DNA from: Acidithiobacillus sp. | GTDB taxonomy: Bacteria; Pseudomonadota; Gammaproteobacteria; Acidithiobacillales; Acidithiobacillaceae | Assembly: GCF_027322205.1 (NCBI RefSeq) | Contig: NZ_DAHVHY010000005.1 | Span: forward strand, 1 to 53,235 | Length of the DNA: 53,235 bases | Direction of reading: 5' to 3' | Part shown: positions 19,260 through 31,630 of the stretch, one piece after another | Position numbering within the stretch: position 1 is the first letter of the stretch | Layout: each line of letters starts with the position of its first letter | Notes under the pieces: model-generated | What the model was told of the DNA's origin: nothing | Seen by the model: the letters and a program-made list of their open reading frames with translations, nothing else | Database searches by the model: none | Program-made: the position numbers and the translations under genes

Positions 19260-20021
19260 ATGCGCACGGTCGCTATTGCCAATCAAAAGGGAGGGGTGGG
19301 TAAGACTACCACCGCCGTCAATCTGGCCGCCGGACTGGCCCAGGTGGGCAAACGCGTCCTCCTGATTGATCTCGATCCCCAGGCCAACGCCACTACCGGC
19401 CTTGGTCTCGGCAGCAGCGCGACGTCGACCATTTACCACGTCCTCCTCGGCGAATTGCCGCTGAGCGCGGTGCTGCTGAACGCCTCTCCGGCGGGTCTCT
19501 CTCTCGCACCCTCCAGCCCCGATCTTGCCGGGGCGGAGGTTGAGCTTTATGGCCGCCCCGACCGTGAGCGGCATCTTAAAAATGCGTTGGCCCCAGTGAG
19601 TAACTTCGAATACGTGCTGATCGACTGCCCGCCCGCGCTCAATATGCTGACCATTAACGCACTGGTCGCCGCGGATAGCGTGCTGATCCCCATGCAGTGC
19701 GAATATTATGCCCTCGAAGGCCTGACCCAGTTGCTCGGCACCGTGCGCCGGGTGCGTGCGCAACTCAACCCACGCCTCGAAGTGCATGGCCTGCTGCGAA
19801 CCATGTTCGACAATCGCAACCGCCTCTCCTCCGAAGTGGGGCTGGAGCTGGAGCGCCATTTCCCGGATAAACTCTATTGTACGGTGGTACCCCGCAATAT
19901 CCGCCTGGCCGAAGCCCCCAGTTTTGGCCGCGCTGCATTGGAATATGATCCGGCCTGTGCCGGGTCGCGGGCCTATCAGGGGGTCGCCGCTGAGTTTTTA
20001 CGTCGCGAGTGGGCGGAGTGA
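19260..20021 (+). CDS. parA: Chromosome partitioning ATPase ParA/Soj
   Basis: AIANQKGGVGKTTTAVNLAAGLA deviant Walker A; LIDLDPQANATTGLG. Confidence 0.97.
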   Translation: MRTVAIANQKGGVGKTTTAVNLAAGLAQVGKRVLLIDLDPQANATTGLGLGSSATSTIYHVLLGELPLSAVLLNASPAGLSLAPSSPDLAGAEVELYGRPDRERHLKNALAPVSNFEYVLIDCPPALNMLTINALVAADSVLIPMQCEYYALEGLTQLLGTVRRVRAQLNPRLEVHGLLRTMFDNRNRLSSEVGLELERHFPDKLYCTVVPRNIRLAEAPSFGRAALEYDPACAGSRAYQGVAAEFLRREWAE

Positions 20022-20866
20022 AGCGGGTCGGTCTCGGGCGCGGGCTGGACGCCCTCTTCGCCAGTGAAGGGAGCGCGGGCGGCGCTATGCGCGAGGTTCC
20101 CGTTGATTTGCTGCAACGTGGCCGTTATCAGCCACGCGGTTTGATCAGCGAGGAGTCTCTGGAAGAGCTGGCCGCCTCCATCCGCAGTCAGGGGGTGGTG
20201 CAGCCCATTGTCATTCGCGCCATCGGCGGCGGTCGCTACGAAATCATCGCCGGTGAGCGCCGCTGGCGTGCCGCGCAGTTGGCCAGTCTCAGCCATATCC
20301 CCGCCGTGGTCCGGGAGTGCAGTGACGAACAAGCCCTCGCCATCGGCATTATCGAAAATATCCAGCGCCAGGCTCTTAATCCTCTGGAAGAAGCCCAGGC
20401 CCTGCAACGCCTGCTCGACGAGTTTGGCCTCAGTCACGAAGCGCTGGCGGAATCTCTGGGTCGTTCCCGGGCCGCCATCAGCAATCAGTTGCGCCTGCTG
20501 CGCCTCTGTCCAGACCTCCATCCCCATGTCGAAAATGGCGCCCTCAGCGCGGGGCACGCCCGCGCCCTGCTCACGTTGCCAGACGATCGTCAGGTGCGGC
20601 TCGCGGATAGAGTCGTGCGTGAGGCCTTGAGTGTGCGGGCCACCGAACGCTTGGTGCAGGCCGAAGGCCGGGTCAGGCCGTCCAAAGCCGACCAGGATCC
20701 CAATGTGGCCGCGCTTTCAGCCCGTATTGCGGCGCGTCTGGGGCTGCCTGTTGTTTTGCGTGCTCAGGGGCGGGGCGGCGAATTGCGGATTCGCTGGGAT
20801 GATCCCGAACAGGAAATGATGCTTTTCCGGCGTCTGGGCGTGTCGTTGGATGATGACGAAAGCTGA
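20018..20866 (+). CDS. parB: Chromosome partitioning protein ParB/Spo0J
   Basis: RVGLGRGLDALFAS; QPRGLISEESLEELAASIRSQGVVQPIVIR; GERRWRAAQLA; SAGHARALL. Confidence 0.97.
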   Translation: MKRVGLGRGLDALFASEGSAGGAMREVPVDLLQRGRYQPRGLISEESLEELAASIRSQGVVQPIVIRAIGGGRYEIIAGERRWRAAQLASLSHIPAVVRECSDEQALAIGIIENIQRQALNPLEEAQALQRLLDEFGLSHEALAESLGRSRAAISNQLRLLRLCPDLHPHVENGALSAGHARALLTLPDDRQVRLADRVVREALSVRATERLVQAEGRVRPSKADQDPNVAALSARIAARLGLPVVLRAQGRGGELRIRWDDPEQEMMLFRRLGVSLDDDES

Positions 20867-20876
20867 GTTTCGGCTC

Positions 20877-20905
20877 TTGACGGGTTGCATCAGCCTGTTT
20901 AGACT
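20877..20905 (+). promoter_or_regulatory. Putative sigma70 promoter TTGACG-N17-TAGACT for the atp operon
   Basis: -35 at 20877-20882, -10 at 20900-20905, 17-bp spacer, immediately after parB. Confidence 0.6.
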
Positions 20906-20956
20906 CTGCCCGTATTCTGGACCTGCCCGTTGAAAGAGCAAGAAAAACAAACGGGC

Positions 20957-21328
20957 ATGGTAAATTTCTCGTCCTATGTTGGGCGGGTAACTGCGACAGT
21001 GCTGACGCTGGCCCTGTTCCTGGCTGCCTTGGTGGTTTGGCGCTGGGGGCGGGAAGCAGCCTACGCGGTGCTGTTTGCTGCATTTTTGAGCGTCATCAAC
21101 ATGCTCATTTTGGGTGGCCGCCTGATCGCGCTCCCCGTCTCCACGCATCGCGCTGCACAGCGCCTGGGTGGCGCGGTGTTGCAGCGCTGGATTATTACCA
21201 TCCTCGGACTCATTTTTGCAATCTTCTGGTTGCACCTGCCGGTTATCGGGCTGGTCGCCGGGTTTTTGCTGACGCATTTCATATTTATGGCATTTCTGGT
21301 CCGTGAACGGACCAGGCAAAGGAGTTAA
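20957..21328 (+). CDS. atpI: ATP synthase subunit I (AtpI-like)
   Basis: Small four-TM protein directly upstream of atpB; a TTG start at 20930 is also possible. Confidence 0.8.
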   Translation: MVNFSSYVGRVTATVLTLALFLAALVVWRWGREAAYAVLFAAFLSVINMLILGGRLIALPVSTHRAAQRLGGAVLQRWIITILGLIFAIFWLHLPVIGLVAGFLLTHFIFMAFLVRERTRQRS

Positions 21329-21330
21329 GC

Positions 21331-22080
21331 GTGGCATCAGGCGATATCGCCCATCACCTCGTAAACTGGTCCATCGGCGAAGGCTTCTGGACCTTCAATC
21401 TCGACACCATCATCATGGGTTGGGTCGTGGCTGCTATTCTGGTCATTACCGCCATGGTGGTGGGCGCACGTTTACAGACCAGCGCCCCCAGCGGCATGCA
21501 GAACTGGCTGGAAGGTGTTGTTGATTTCATTGATGATCTGGTGCAAGGCAGCTTCCCGGTCAAAGATCCTTTGATTGCCCCCGTCGCCATGACCGTCTTT
21601 CTGTGGATTTTGCTGATGAACAGCCTGGACGTTATCCCCGCCTACCTGCCTGGCACGGTTGCGCACTGGTTTGGGATCACGGAATTCCGCATCACCCCGA
21701 CCGTCAATTTGAATACGACGTTGGGTGTAGCCATCGCGATCTTCCTGTTGATGGTAGCAACTAACCTGCGGGTGAAAGGATTCTCCTACTTCAAGACCTA
21801 TCTGACCCATCCTTTCGGCATTTGGCTGGCGCCGATGAATATCATCATGTCGCTGATTGAAGAAATCACCAAGCCCCTGAGCCTTGGTTTGCGACTTTTC
21901 GGCAATATGTTCGCCGGTGAACTGGTCTTCCTGCTGCTGGCCATGCTGCCCTGGTGGGGCGAGCTGGTTATGGGCGAGGTCTGGTCCTTGTTCGAAAGTT
22001 TAATCATCATCCTGCAGGCGTTTATTTTTACCGTGCTGACCGTGGTTTACCTCGGCATGGCGAACATGCAGGATCATTAA
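21331..22080 (+). CDS. atpB: F0F1 ATP synthase subunit a
   Basis: SLIEEITKPLSLGLRLFGNMFAGELVFLL; operon position. Confidence 0.97.
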   Translation: MASGDIAHHLVNWSIGEGFWTFNLDTIIMGWVVAAILVITAMVVGARLQTSAPSGMQNWLEGVVDFIDDLVQGSFPVKDPLIAPVAMTVFLWILLMNSLDVIPAYLPGTVAHWFGITEFRITPTVNLNTTLGVAIAIFLLMVATNLRVKGFSYFKTYLTHPFGIWLAPMNIIMSLIEEITKPLSLGLRLFGNMFAGELVFLLLAMLPWWGELVMGEVWSLFESLIIILQAFIFTVLTVVYLGMANMQDH

Positions 22081-22122
22081 AAAGTTTATTATTCCACTTT
22101 GCGACACTTGTAAGGAGTTATC

Positions 22123-22377
22123 ATGGACGCACATACCATCATTGTTGCTGCTACTGCCATTGCCGTGGGTATCATTTTTGGCGCCGCTGGTCTGGGTTCC
22201 GCCATTGGTTGGGGTCTGATCACCTCCAAGACCATTGAAGGCATCACCCGTCAGCCGGAAATGCGCCCGCAGTTGCTGGTGAATACCTTCATCTTTGCCG
22301 GTTTGATGGAGTCTTTCCCTTTCATTATTCTGGCCTTCGGTTTCTGGTTCCTCTTCGCCAACCCGTTCCTGGGCTGA
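22123..22377 (+). CDS. atpE: F0F1 ATP synthase subunit c
   Basis: Two-helix hairpin with RQPE loop and the carboxylate in GLMESFPF. Confidence 0.97.
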   Translation: MDAHTIIVAATAIAVGIIFGAAGLGSAIGWGLITSKTIEGITRQPEMRPQLLVNTFIFAGLMESFPFIILAFGFWFLFANPFLG

Positions 22378-22419
22378 TGCTGGGCCGGCTGAGTCGGCCC
22401 ACTTGCAAGTGAGGTAGTC

Positions 22420-22899
22420 ATGAATCCAGTAGGTATCAATGGAACACTGATCATTCAGTTGATCACCTTCGCCATCCTGGTGGCGTTGTTGTACAAGTAT
22501 ATGTATGGTCCTTTGCGCAAGGTCATGGATGACCGTCGCGCGAAAATCGCCGATGGCCTGGCAGCAGCGGAACGTGGTAAGGAAGAAATGGTCCTGGCGC
22601 AGAAGCGTGCGACGGAACTGCTCCATGAAGCCAAAGAAAAGGCGGCAGAAATTATCGCCAATGCTGAACGTCGTGGTGTGGAGCTGCGTGAAGAGGCCCA
22701 AGGTAAGGCGCGTGAGGAAGCCGACCGGATTATTGCCGGGGCGCGCGCTGAAATTGATGTCGAGACCAACCGGGCGCGTGAAGTGCTGCGTGGTCAGGTG
22801 GTCGGGCTCGTGGTCGATGGCACCCAGCGCATTTTGCATCGGGAAATCGACGATAAGACCCATCGCGACATCATCGACCGTATGGTCGGCCAATTGTGA
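22420..22899 (+). CDS. atpF: F0F1 ATP synthase subunit b
   Basis: Single N-terminal TM then long charged coil ([21 protein letters not shown]). Confidence 0.96.
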   Translation: MNPVGINGTLIIQLITFAILVALLYKYMYGPLRKVMDDRRAKIADGLAAAERGKEEMVLAQKRATELLHEAKEKAAEIIANAERRGVELREEAQGKAREEADRIIAGARAEIDVETNRAREVLRGQVVGLVVDGTQRILHREIDDKTHRDIIDRMVGQL

Positions 22900-22909
22900 G
22901 GAGACTCCC

Positions 22910-23449
22910 ATGGCCGATCTGATTACGGTGGCGCGCCCCTACGCCGAGGCGCTGTATAGTGTGGCAAAGGAGGGCGGCCAGGAACAGGCTTGGGCAGATG
23001 CCCTGCGGGTTCTCGCCGCCATGGTCGCCGATGCTCAGGCGCGCGCTTTTCTCAACGACCCCGAGCGTCCTGAAGCCGAGAAAGTGGCTTTGCTGTGTGC
23101 CACTCCGGTAACCATGGATGTTAAGGCATGGGAGTCGTTTTTAGCGCTGCTGATCAGTAATGATCGCTGGGCGGCCGCCGCAGAAATCGGCTCGCTTTTC
23201 GACGAAGCCCTGCGTCACGCCGAAGGTATCGTCGATGTTCTGGTCACCAGTGCCATCGCCTTGGACGCCGATCAGAAGACGGCCGTGCAATCCGCTCTCG
23301 ATCGTCGTTTCACCGGCCGCAAAGTGGTGTTCCGCGAGTCGGTGGATGCGGCTCTGATCGGTGGCCTAGTTATTCATACGGGTGATCTCACCATAGATGC
23401 TTCCGTGCGTGGACAAGTGCAGCAGCTTGCCCGAACCCTTCGCAGCTAA
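22910..23449 (+). CDS. atpH: F0F1 ATP synthase subunit delta
   Basis: LITVARPYAEALYSVAKE start and LIGGLVIHTGDLTIDASVRGQVQQLARTL end; start reassigned to ATG 22910. Confidence 0.96.
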   Translation: MADLITVARPYAEALYSVAKEGGQEQAWADALRVLAAMVADAQARAFLNDPERPEAEKVALLCATPVTMDVKAWESFLALLISNDRWAAAAEIGSLFDEALRHAEGIVDVLVTSAIALDADQKTAVQSALDRRFTGRKVVFRESVDAALIGGLVIHTGDLTIDASVRGQVQQLARTLRS

Positions 23450-23465
23450 GTCTTGAGGAAATGGT

Positions 23466-25010
23466 ATGCAACAACTGAATCCATCGGAAATCAGTGAACT
23501 GATCCGCGCCCGGATCGCCGGCTTTGAAGGCCGCGTCGAAACGCGCTCGCAGGGCACTATCATCAGTTTGAGTGACGGGATTCTCCGTATTCATGGTCTG
23601 GAAGACGTGATGTACGGCGAGATGCTGGAGCTCGCCAGCGGCCGCTTCGCGCTGGCCATGAATCTGGAACAGGATAATGTCGGCGCAGTCGTGCTCGGCG
23701 AGTTCTCCGGTCTGGAAGAAGGCGACGTCGTCAAATGTACCGGCAAGGTCATGCAGGTACCCGTTGGCAAGGCACTTCTCGGTCGTGTCGTTAATGCGCT
23801 CGGTCAACCGATTGATGGCAAAGGGCCTATAGATACGCAAGAATTCGACGTCCTCGAAAAAATTGCCCCCGGTGTGGTCGAACGTCAGAGTGTGGACGAA
23901 CCCATGCAAACCGGTATCAAGTCCATTGATGCCATGGTTCCGATTGGCCGTGGTCAGCGCGAGTTGATTATCGGTGATCGTCAGACCGGCAAGACCGCTG
24001 TTGCCATCGACGCCATCATCAATCAGAAGGGCAAAGATGTGCAGTGTATCTACGTCGCTATCGGTCAGAAGGCTTCCACCGTCGCTGGCGTGGTACGCAA
24101 GCTCGAAGAATATGGCGCGATGGAGTACACCACGGTGATCGCTGCTAATGCCTCCGAGTCCGCTGCCATGCAGTACCTGGCGCCGTACGCCGGCTGTACC
24201 ATGGGGGAATATTTCCGCGACCGTGGTATGAATGCCCTGATCGTCTATGACGATCTCACCAAGCAGGCTTGGGCCTATCGCCAGATCTCCCTGTTGCTGC
24301 GCCGTCCGCCGGGTCGTGAAGCCTATCCGGGTGATGTGTTCTACCTGCACTCCCGTTTGCTGGAGCGTGCGGCGCGCGTCAACGCCGATTTCGTCGAGAA
24401 GTTCACCAACGGTGCAGTGAAGGGCAAAACCGGTTCTTTGACCGCCCTGCCTATCATTGAAACGCAGGCGGGCGACGTCTCGGCTTTCGTGCCGACCAAC
24501 GTGATCTCCATCACCGATGGCCAGATTTATCTGGAAACCGACCTTTTTAACTCCGGTATCCGTCCGGCCATCAATGCGGGTTTGTCGGTATCGCGGGTAG
24601 GTGGTGCGGCGCAGACCAAGATCATCAAGAAGCTGGGTGGTGGTATTCGTCTTGACTTGGCGCAATATCGTGAACTGGCGGCTTTCGCCCAGTTCGCTTC
24701 GGATCTGGACGAGATTACCCGCAAGCAGATTGAACGCGGCAAGCGGGTTACCGAGCTGCTCAAGCAGGACCAGTTCTCGCCGATGTCGGTGGCAGAACAG
24801 GCGGCGGCGCTTTTCGCGGCCAGCAGTGGTGCGTTGGATGACGTCGAAGTGGTCAAGGTGCGGCCTTTCGAGAGGGCGCTGCTCGCTTACCTGAGCAGCA
24901 ATAACAAGGACTTGATGGCCGGACTCGAAGAAAAGAAAGAGTTGACGGACGACTTCAAGAAGCAGCTCGACGCGGCGGTCAAGCAGTTCAAGTCCAGTTC
25001 AACGTACTAG
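23466..25010 (+). CDS. atpA: F0F1 ATP synthase subunit alpha
   Basis: [19 protein letters not shown]; operon order. Confidence 0.99.
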   Translation: MQQLNPSEISELIRARIAGFEGRVETRSQGTIISLSDGILRIHGLEDVMYGEMLELASGRFALAMNLEQDNVGAVVLGEFSGLEEGDVVKCTGKVMQVPVGKALLGRVVNALGQPIDGKGPIDTQEFDVLEKIAPGVVERQSVDEPMQTGIKSIDAMVPIGRGQRELIIGDRQTGKTAVAIDAIINQKGKDVQCIYVAIGQKASTVAGVVRKLEEYGAMEYTTVIAANASESAAMQYLAPYAGCTMGEYFRDRGMNALIVYDDLTKQAWAYRQISLLLRRPPGREAYPGDVFYLHSRLLERAARVNADFVEKFTNGAVKGKTGSLTALPIIETQAGDVSAFVPTNVISITDGQIYLETDLFNSGIRPAINAGLSVSRVGGAAQTKIIKKLGGGIRLDLAQYRELAAFAQFASDLDEITRKQIERGKRVTELLKQDQFSPMSVAEQAAALFAASSGALDDVEVVKVRPFERALLAYLSSNNKDLMAGLEEKKELTDDFKKQLDAAVKQFKSSSTY

Positions 25011-25019
25011 GAGAGCAGT

Positions 25020-25886
25020 ATGGCCAATGCCAAGGAAATCCGCGGGCAAATCAAGAGCGTTAAAAATACGCGCAAGATCACCCGGGCCATGGAGATGGTG
25101 GCTGCGAGCAAGATGCGGCGCGCCCAGGAGCGGATGCGTGCCGCCCGTCCCTATGCGGAGAAGATTCGTGAGGTGTTGGGACATCTGGCGCAGGCGCATC
25201 CCGAGTACGAACATCCGTTGATGCAGGTACGGCCCATCAAAAAGGCGGGCTTTATCGTCGTGACCACGGACCGTGGCCTCTGTGGCGCGCTCAACGTCAA
25301 CGTGCTGCGCAACGTCGTCCATAAGATGCACGATCTCCACGAGCAGGGCATCAATGCTGATCTCGCGGTCATAGGCAACAAGGGACTGGGCTTTTTACGG
25401 CGTCACAATGCGCATCTGGTGGCAGAACTCAACGGATTGGGCGATAAGCCCCGTCTGACTGATATGATCGGACCGATTCGGGCCATGGCGGATGCTTATG
25501 CCAAGGGTGAGGTCGACGTGGTGTACCTGGTCTCCTCCCGCTTCGTGAATACGATGTTACAGCGGGCGACGCTCGAGCAATTACTGCCGGTGGAGAAGCC
25601 GGAAGTTCCCGCAGAACCGCGTGGGGAGCGCTGGGATTATATCTACGAGCCTGAGGCGCGTCCGGTATTGGATCGTTTGTTGCAGCGTTATGTGGAATCA
25701 GTGGTATATCAGGCGGTCATCGAGCATCTGGCTTGTGAACAGAGTGCCCGGATGGTCGCCATGAAAAATGCCTCGGATAACGCGAAGCGCATGGTCGGAG
25801 ATCTGCAGTTGGCCTACAACAAGGCGCGACAGGCCGCCATTACTCAGGAAATCGCAGAAATCAGCGCCGGTGCCGCGGCGGTCTGA
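25020..25886 (+). CDS. atpG: F0F1 ATP synthase subunit gamma
   Basis: [43 protein letters not shown]. Confidence 0.99.
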   Translation: MANAKEIRGQIKSVKNTRKITRAMEMVAASKMRRAQERMRAARPYAEKIREVLGHLAQAHPEYEHPLMQVRPIKKAGFIVVTTDRGLCGALNVNVLRNVVHKMHDLHEQGINADLAVIGNKGLGFLRRHNAHLVAELNGLGDKPRLTDMIGPIRAMADAYAKGEVDVVYLVSSRFVNTMLQRATLEQLLPVEKPEVPAEPRGERWDYIYEPEARPVLDRLLQRYVESVVYQAVIEHLACEQSARMVAMKNASDNAKRMVGDLQLAYNKARQAAITQEIAEISAGAAAV

Positions 25887-25923
25887 CGATTATGCACAGC
25901 ATTTTTGGAATTTTGAGGGTTAA

Positions 25924-27336
<1,413 letters not shown>

Positions 27337-27339
27337 TTC

Positions 27340-27765
27340 ATGGCTATGACCATAGATGTGCAGGTAGTGAGCGCCGAGGGCAGCATTTACGCGGGGGTCG
27401 CCGATATGGTGGTGGCCCCTGGCGAGATGGGTGAGCTCGGTATCCTGCCGCGCCACGCCCCGCTGCTGACCGGGCTGCGTCCTGGTGAGTTGCGGATCAT
27501 TCATGGCGCGGCGACGGAATATCTCTTCGTCAACGGCGGCGTACTGGAAATTCAGCCCCATCTGGTGACGGTGCTGGCCGACTCGGCGGAGCGGGCGACG
27601 GATATCGACGAAGCCAAAGCCATGGCTGCCAAGCAGGCTGCCGAAGCGCGGATGGCCGGGCAGACGGATCAGATGGAGTATGCTGCGGCTCAGGCCGAAT
27701 TGCTGGAGCAGATCGCGCGTCTGAAGACGGTGCGCCGTTTGCGGGATCAGGGATTGCTGCGCTGA
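27340..27765 (+). CDS. atpC: F0F1 ATP synthase subunit epsilon
   Basis: VQVVSAEGSIYAGVADMVVAPGEMGELGILPRHAPLLTGLRPGELR. Confidence 0.97.
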   Translation: MAMTIDVQVVSAEGSIYAGVADMVVAPGEMGELGILPRHAPLLTGLRPGELRIIHGAATEYLFVNGGVLEIQPHLVTVLADSAERATDIDEAKAMAAKQAAEARMAGQTDQMEYAAAQAELLEQIARLKTVRRLRDQGLLR

Positions 27766-27804
27766 CGTCTCGAAGTGTTTGCATACTTGTTGAGCTACAT
27801 CATA

Positions 27805-27838
27805 CAGACCCCAGCGGCTAAACAGTCTCTGGGGTCTG
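27805..27838 (+). terminator. Inverted repeat between atpC and glmU, candidate weak terminator/attenuator
   Basis: CAGACCCCAG / CTGGGGTCTG, perfect 10-bp stem, 14-nt loop, followed by GGTATTTTA (poor U-tract). Confidence 0.55.
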
Positions 27839-27895
27839 GGTATTTTATGGTCTAGCGTTTATGCTGGCAAACAATGTGGGGCATGGGGACATTTC

Positions 27896-29263
27896 ATGTT
27901 AACGGACATCGTAATACTCGCTGCCGGGCAGGGCACGCGCATGCGCTCTGCTTTGCCGAAGGTGCTGCAAGCGCTCGGGGGCAAACCAATGCTTGCCCAC
28001 GTGCTGGCCATAGCGGCGGAGTTGTCGCCACGGCGTATCCATGTGGTGGTCGGTTTCGGCGGCGATGCCGTGCAGGCTGCCTTCCCTGACGCGCAGGTAA
28101 GCTGGTGGGTGCAGGCACAGCAGCTCGGTACCGGTGATGCGTTGAAATCCGCATTACCCGGCCTTACGGGAGCGGAACGGGTATTGGTGTTGTACGGCGA
28201 TGTGCCACTCTTAACGGCTGCGACACTGCGCGAATTTCTCCGACAAACCCCAGTATCAGCACTAGGCCTGACGACTGCATCGCTCAGTGAACCCTACGGA
28301 TACGGGCGGATTCTCCGCGATACGGACGGTCAGGTGCAGGGTATTCGTGAGCACAAGGACTGTCAGCCGGACGAAAGCGTCATCCGCGAAGTAAATCTCG
28401 GGATGATGGTATTGCCGGTGGCACCTTTGCAGGGCTGGTTGCAAGGACTATCGGCCCAGAATGCGCAGAGTGAAATTTATCTGACGGACGTGGTGTTGGC
28501 AGCGCGGGTGGATAACTATGCCGTCTGGCCCTTTACGCTGGCGGATGCGACTGAGGCCTTGGGGGTGAATGACCCCATGCAGTTGACGGATCTGGAGCGC
28601 GTGTTTCAGCGGCAGCAATTGCGTGCTCTGCAGATGCGGGGATTACGGGTGGCAGACCCGGCACGGATAGATATCCGTGGTGAGGTTACCTGCGGCCAGG
28701 ACTGCTGGGTGGATCCCAATGTGTTGTTTGTTGGTGCGGTGCATTTGGGCGATCGCGTACGCGTGGGTGCCGGTGCGATTTTGCAGGACGTACAGATTGG
28801 TGATGATGTGGAAATTTTGCCCTACAGCCTCATCGAAGGTGCGCGAATTGCCGCAGGGGCACGGATTGGGCCTTTTGCGCGGATTCGCCCAGGAACGGAG
28901 ATCGGCGAAGCCGCGCATATCGGTAACTATGTCGAAGTAAAGGCCTCAAAAATTGGCGCCGGCAGCAAAGCCAATCACCTGACCTATATCGGCGATGCGG
29001 AGATTGGTACTGGGGTGAACGTGGGCGCGGGGACGATTACCTGCAATTACGATGGCGTCAACAAGCACCGCACCATTGTCGGCAATGATGTGTTCATCGG
29101 CTCGGACAGTCAGTTGGTGGCGCCGGTGACTATTGGGGATGGGGCGACCATCGGTGCGGGCAGTACCATCACCAGAGAGGTTCCCGCAGGTGGTTTGACG
29201 CTGAGTCGCAGTCCGCAGCGTACTATTCCACATTGGCAGCGGCCACGGCGTGAGAAAAAATAG
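27896..29263 (+). CDS. glmU: Bifunctional UDP-GlcNAc pyrophosphorylase / GlcN-1-P acetyltransferase
   Basis: LAAGQGTRMRSALPKVLQALGGKPML; left-handed beta-helix hexapeptides; GAGTITCNYDGVNKHRT. Confidence 0.98.
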   Translation: MLTDIVILAAGQGTRMRSALPKVLQALGGKPMLAHVLAIAAELSPRRIHVVVGFGGDAVQAAFPDAQVSWWVQAQQLGTGDALKSALPGLTGAERVLVLYGDVPLLTAATLREFLRQTPVSALGLTTASLSEPYGYGRILRDTDGQVQGIREHKDCQPDESVIREVNLGMMVLPVAPLQGWLQGLSAQNAQSEIYLTDVVLAARVDNYAVWPFTLADATEALGVNDPMQLTDLERVFQRQQLRALQMRGLRVADPARIDIRGEVTCGQDCWVDPNVLFVGAVHLGDRVRVGAGAILQDVQIGDDVEILPYSLIEGARIAAGARIGPFARIRPGTEIGEAAHIGNYVEVKASKIGAGSKANHLTYIGDAEIGTGVNVGAGTITCNYDGVNKHRTIVGNDVFIGSDSQLVAPVTIGDGATIGAGSTITREVPAGGLTLSRSPQRTIPHWQRPRREKK

Positions 29264-29309
29264 CGCCAGATAGCGCCGGCATTATCTTCGATTACAGGAG
29301 AGCAGGATT

Positions 29310-31154
29310 ATGTGCGGGATTGTCGGTGGAGTGAGCCAAACAGATTTGGTTCCCATGATTCTGGAGGGCCTGCGCCGTTTGGAGTATCGCGGCTATGATT
29401 CGGCCGGCCTGGCGATCCTGCAGGAGGGGCCGCAAGGCACAGATTTGCTGCGGGTACGCAGCGTGGGGCGGGTCGCCGAGCTGACTGCCGCTGTTGCCGA
29501 GCGTGGCCTGCAGGGCGGGGTGGGCATTGGACACACGCGCTGGGCCACCCATGGCGGCGTCGCCGAATGCAATGCCCATCCCATGATCTCCCAAGAACAG
29601 ATCGCTGTGGTCCATAACGGCATCATCGAGAACTTTCATGCCTTGCGCGCCCGTCTGGAAGCAGCGGGATACACCTTCACCTCCGAGACCGATACGGAGG
29701 TCATTGCGCATCTGGTACACCATTACCGGCAGACTGCGCCGGATTTATTTGCCGCAACCCGTCTGGCGGTGGGTGATCTGCGCGGCGCTTATGCCATCGC
29801 GGTAATTTCGACCCGCGACCCGGAGAGGGTGTGTGTGGCGCGGATGGGCTGCCCGCTGCTGCTGGGTATTGCCGATGACGGACATTACTTCGCCTCGGAC
29901 GTGGCAGCGTTGCTACCGGTGACCCGGCGTGTACTTTATCTGGAAGATGGTGATGTGGCCTTGTTGCAGCGCCGGGCTTTGCAGATTACGGATCAGGCCG
30001 GAGTGCCGCAGCAGCGTGAAGAACATTGGAGCCAGCTCAGTGCGGCGGCTGCTGATCTAGGTCCCTACCGCCATTTTATGCAGAAAGAAATCCACGAGCA
30101 ACCCCGCGCTCTGGCCGATACGCTGGAGGGCGCGCTGAACAGCCAGCTCGATCTGGCGGATCTCTGGGGTGCAGACGCCGCGGACATTTTCCGGGGTGTG
30201 GATAGTGTGCTGTTCCTGGCCTCCGGAACCAGTCACTACGCGACACTGGTGGGACGCCAATGGCTGGAAAGCATTGCCGGGATGCCGGCGCAGGCCGAGC
30301 TGGGGCACGAATATCGCTACCGGGATTCCATTCCGAACCCTCGCCAGTTGGTGGTGACCCTCTCGCAGTCTGGTGAAACGCTGGATACCTTCGAGGCCTT
30401 GCGCCGTGCCAAGGAACTCGGCCATACCCGCACGCTGGCCATCTGCAATGTCGCGGAGAGCGCCATTCCGCGGGCGTCGGCGCTGCGCTTCCTGACCCGG
30501 GCCGGCCCCGAGATCGGCGTGGCTTCGACCAAGGCGTTCACCACCCAGTTGGCGGCACTCTATCTGCTGGCCCTGTCCCTGGCCAAGGTGCAGGGGCGTC
30601 TGAACGATGTGCAGCAGGCCGATCATCTGGACGCCTTGCGGCAATTGCCGGGCAGTGTCCAGCATGCCCTGAATCTGGAGCCGCAGATTCAGGGTTGGGC
30701 GGCACGTTTTGCCAGCAAGGATCATGCGCTTTTTCTGGGGCGCGGCCTACACTACCCCATCGCGCTGGAGGGCGCGCTCAAGCTTAAGGAAATTTCCTAT
30801 ATCCACGCCGAGGCTTATCCGGCGGGCGAATTGAAGCATGGCCCCCTGGCCCTGGTAGATCGTGAGATGCCGGTGGTGGTGATCGCACCCAATGATCGCC
30901 TCCTCGAAAAACTGGCCGCCAATATGCAAGAAGTCCACGCCCGTGGCGGTGAACTCTATGTTTTTGCTGATTCAGACAGTCACTTTAACGCCAGTGAAAG
31001 CGTGCATGTGATGCGCTTGCCGCGTCACGCGGGCCAGCTCTCCCCCATCGTCCATGCCATCCCGGTGCAGTTGCTCGCCTATCACGCGGCGCTGGTGAAG
31101 GGGACTGATGTAGATCGACCGCGTAATCTCGCGAAGAGCGTAACGGTGGAGTGA
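29310..31154 (+). CDS. glmS: Glutamine-fructose-6-phosphate aminotransferase (isomerizing)
   Basis: [11 protein letters not shown]-terminal Cys; [14 protein letters not shown]-terminal [11 protein letters not shown]. Confidence 0.99.
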   Translation: MCGIVGGVSQTDLVPMILEGLRRLEYRGYDSAGLAILQEGPQGTDLLRVRSVGRVAELTAAVAERGLQGGVGIGHTRWATHGGVAECNAHPMISQEQIAVVHNGIIENFHALRARLEAAGYTFTSETDTEVIAHLVHHYRQTAPDLFAATRLAVGDLRGAYAIAVISTRDPERVCVARMGCPLLLGIADDGHYFASDVAALLPVTRRVLYLEDGDVALLQRRALQITDQAGVPQQREEHWSQLSAAAADLGPYRHFMQKEIHEQPRALADTLEGALNSQLDLADLWGADAADIFRGVDSVLFLASGTSHYATLVGRQWLESIAGMPAQAELGHEYRYRDSIPNPRQLVVTLSQSGETLDTFEALRRAKELGHTRTLAICNVAESAIPRASALRFLTRAGPEIGVASTKAFTTQLAALYLLALSLAKVQGRLNDVQQADHLDALRQLPGSVQHALNLEPQIQGWAARFASKDHALFLGRGLHYPIALEGALKLKEISYIHAEAYPAGELKHGPLALVDREMPVVVIAPNDRLLEKLAANMQEVHARGGELYVFADSDSHFNASESVHVMRLPRHAGQLSPIVHAIPVQLLAYHAALVKGTDVDRPRNLAKSVTVE

Positions 31155-31169
31155 GGGGGCTTTTGTCCG

Positions 31170-31537
31170 TTAACAAGAAGGATCGGGCGTTCGCACATCG
31201 GCAAGAACCAGGTGCAACCGCAAGACGTTATCACGCCCCAGACTCTCTGTATCCCAAACCACGTCGAGATTGATGTCGAAGTAACATGGGCGATGCGGTT
31301 GCGCATTCCGCGCATGCTTCGCCAAGGTATTTCTGAGTGGTCTTCCGCAAACTCTGGGTATATATGTCCATCACTTTAGTTGCGGCCTCACCGATGATGA
31401 TGAGATTCATAATAACGGCTTGCTGAGTGCGCTTGTCATTTATGAAATCGATTTTACCCAGCCCTTCCAAAGCTACAAGCATCAGTCGCCGCTTGTTTTA
31501 TATGATCAAGGTAGTCAGGAAGTTGGTTCTCGCTCAT
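31170..31537 (-). pseudogene. HepT-like (DUF86) toxin pseudogene, multiple frameshifts
   Basis: Reading across frames: MSENQLPDYLDHIKQAATDACSF / EGLGKIDFINDKRTQQAVIMNLIIIGEAATKVMDIY / PEFAEDHSEIPWRSMRGMRNRIAH / GYFDINLDVVWDTESLGRDNVLRLHLVLADVRTPDPSC*. Confidence 0.85.
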
Positions 31538-31630
31538 ACCGGTCGCGCTTCCTCAAGCACTTTGGCGCGGAACTTCAGCGGCAAGTCTGCGGGCGTCAGC
31601 AGATCGACGTGGTCGATCCTCTCGCGATGA
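31535..31630 (-). pseudogene. MNT nucleotidyltransferase antitoxin remnant (C-terminal fragment)
   Basis: MGFHRERIDHVDLLTPADLPLKFRAKVLEEARPV* with its TGA overlapping the HepT ATG; N-terminal GSxxRG catalytic region absent. Confidence 0.75.

Noticed and set aside
19193-19260. parS site near parAB
   Set aside because: No sequence close to the TGTTTCACGTGAAACA consensus found by eye.
23388-24665. 425-aa minus-strand ORF
   Set aside because: Shadow ORF antisense to atpA.
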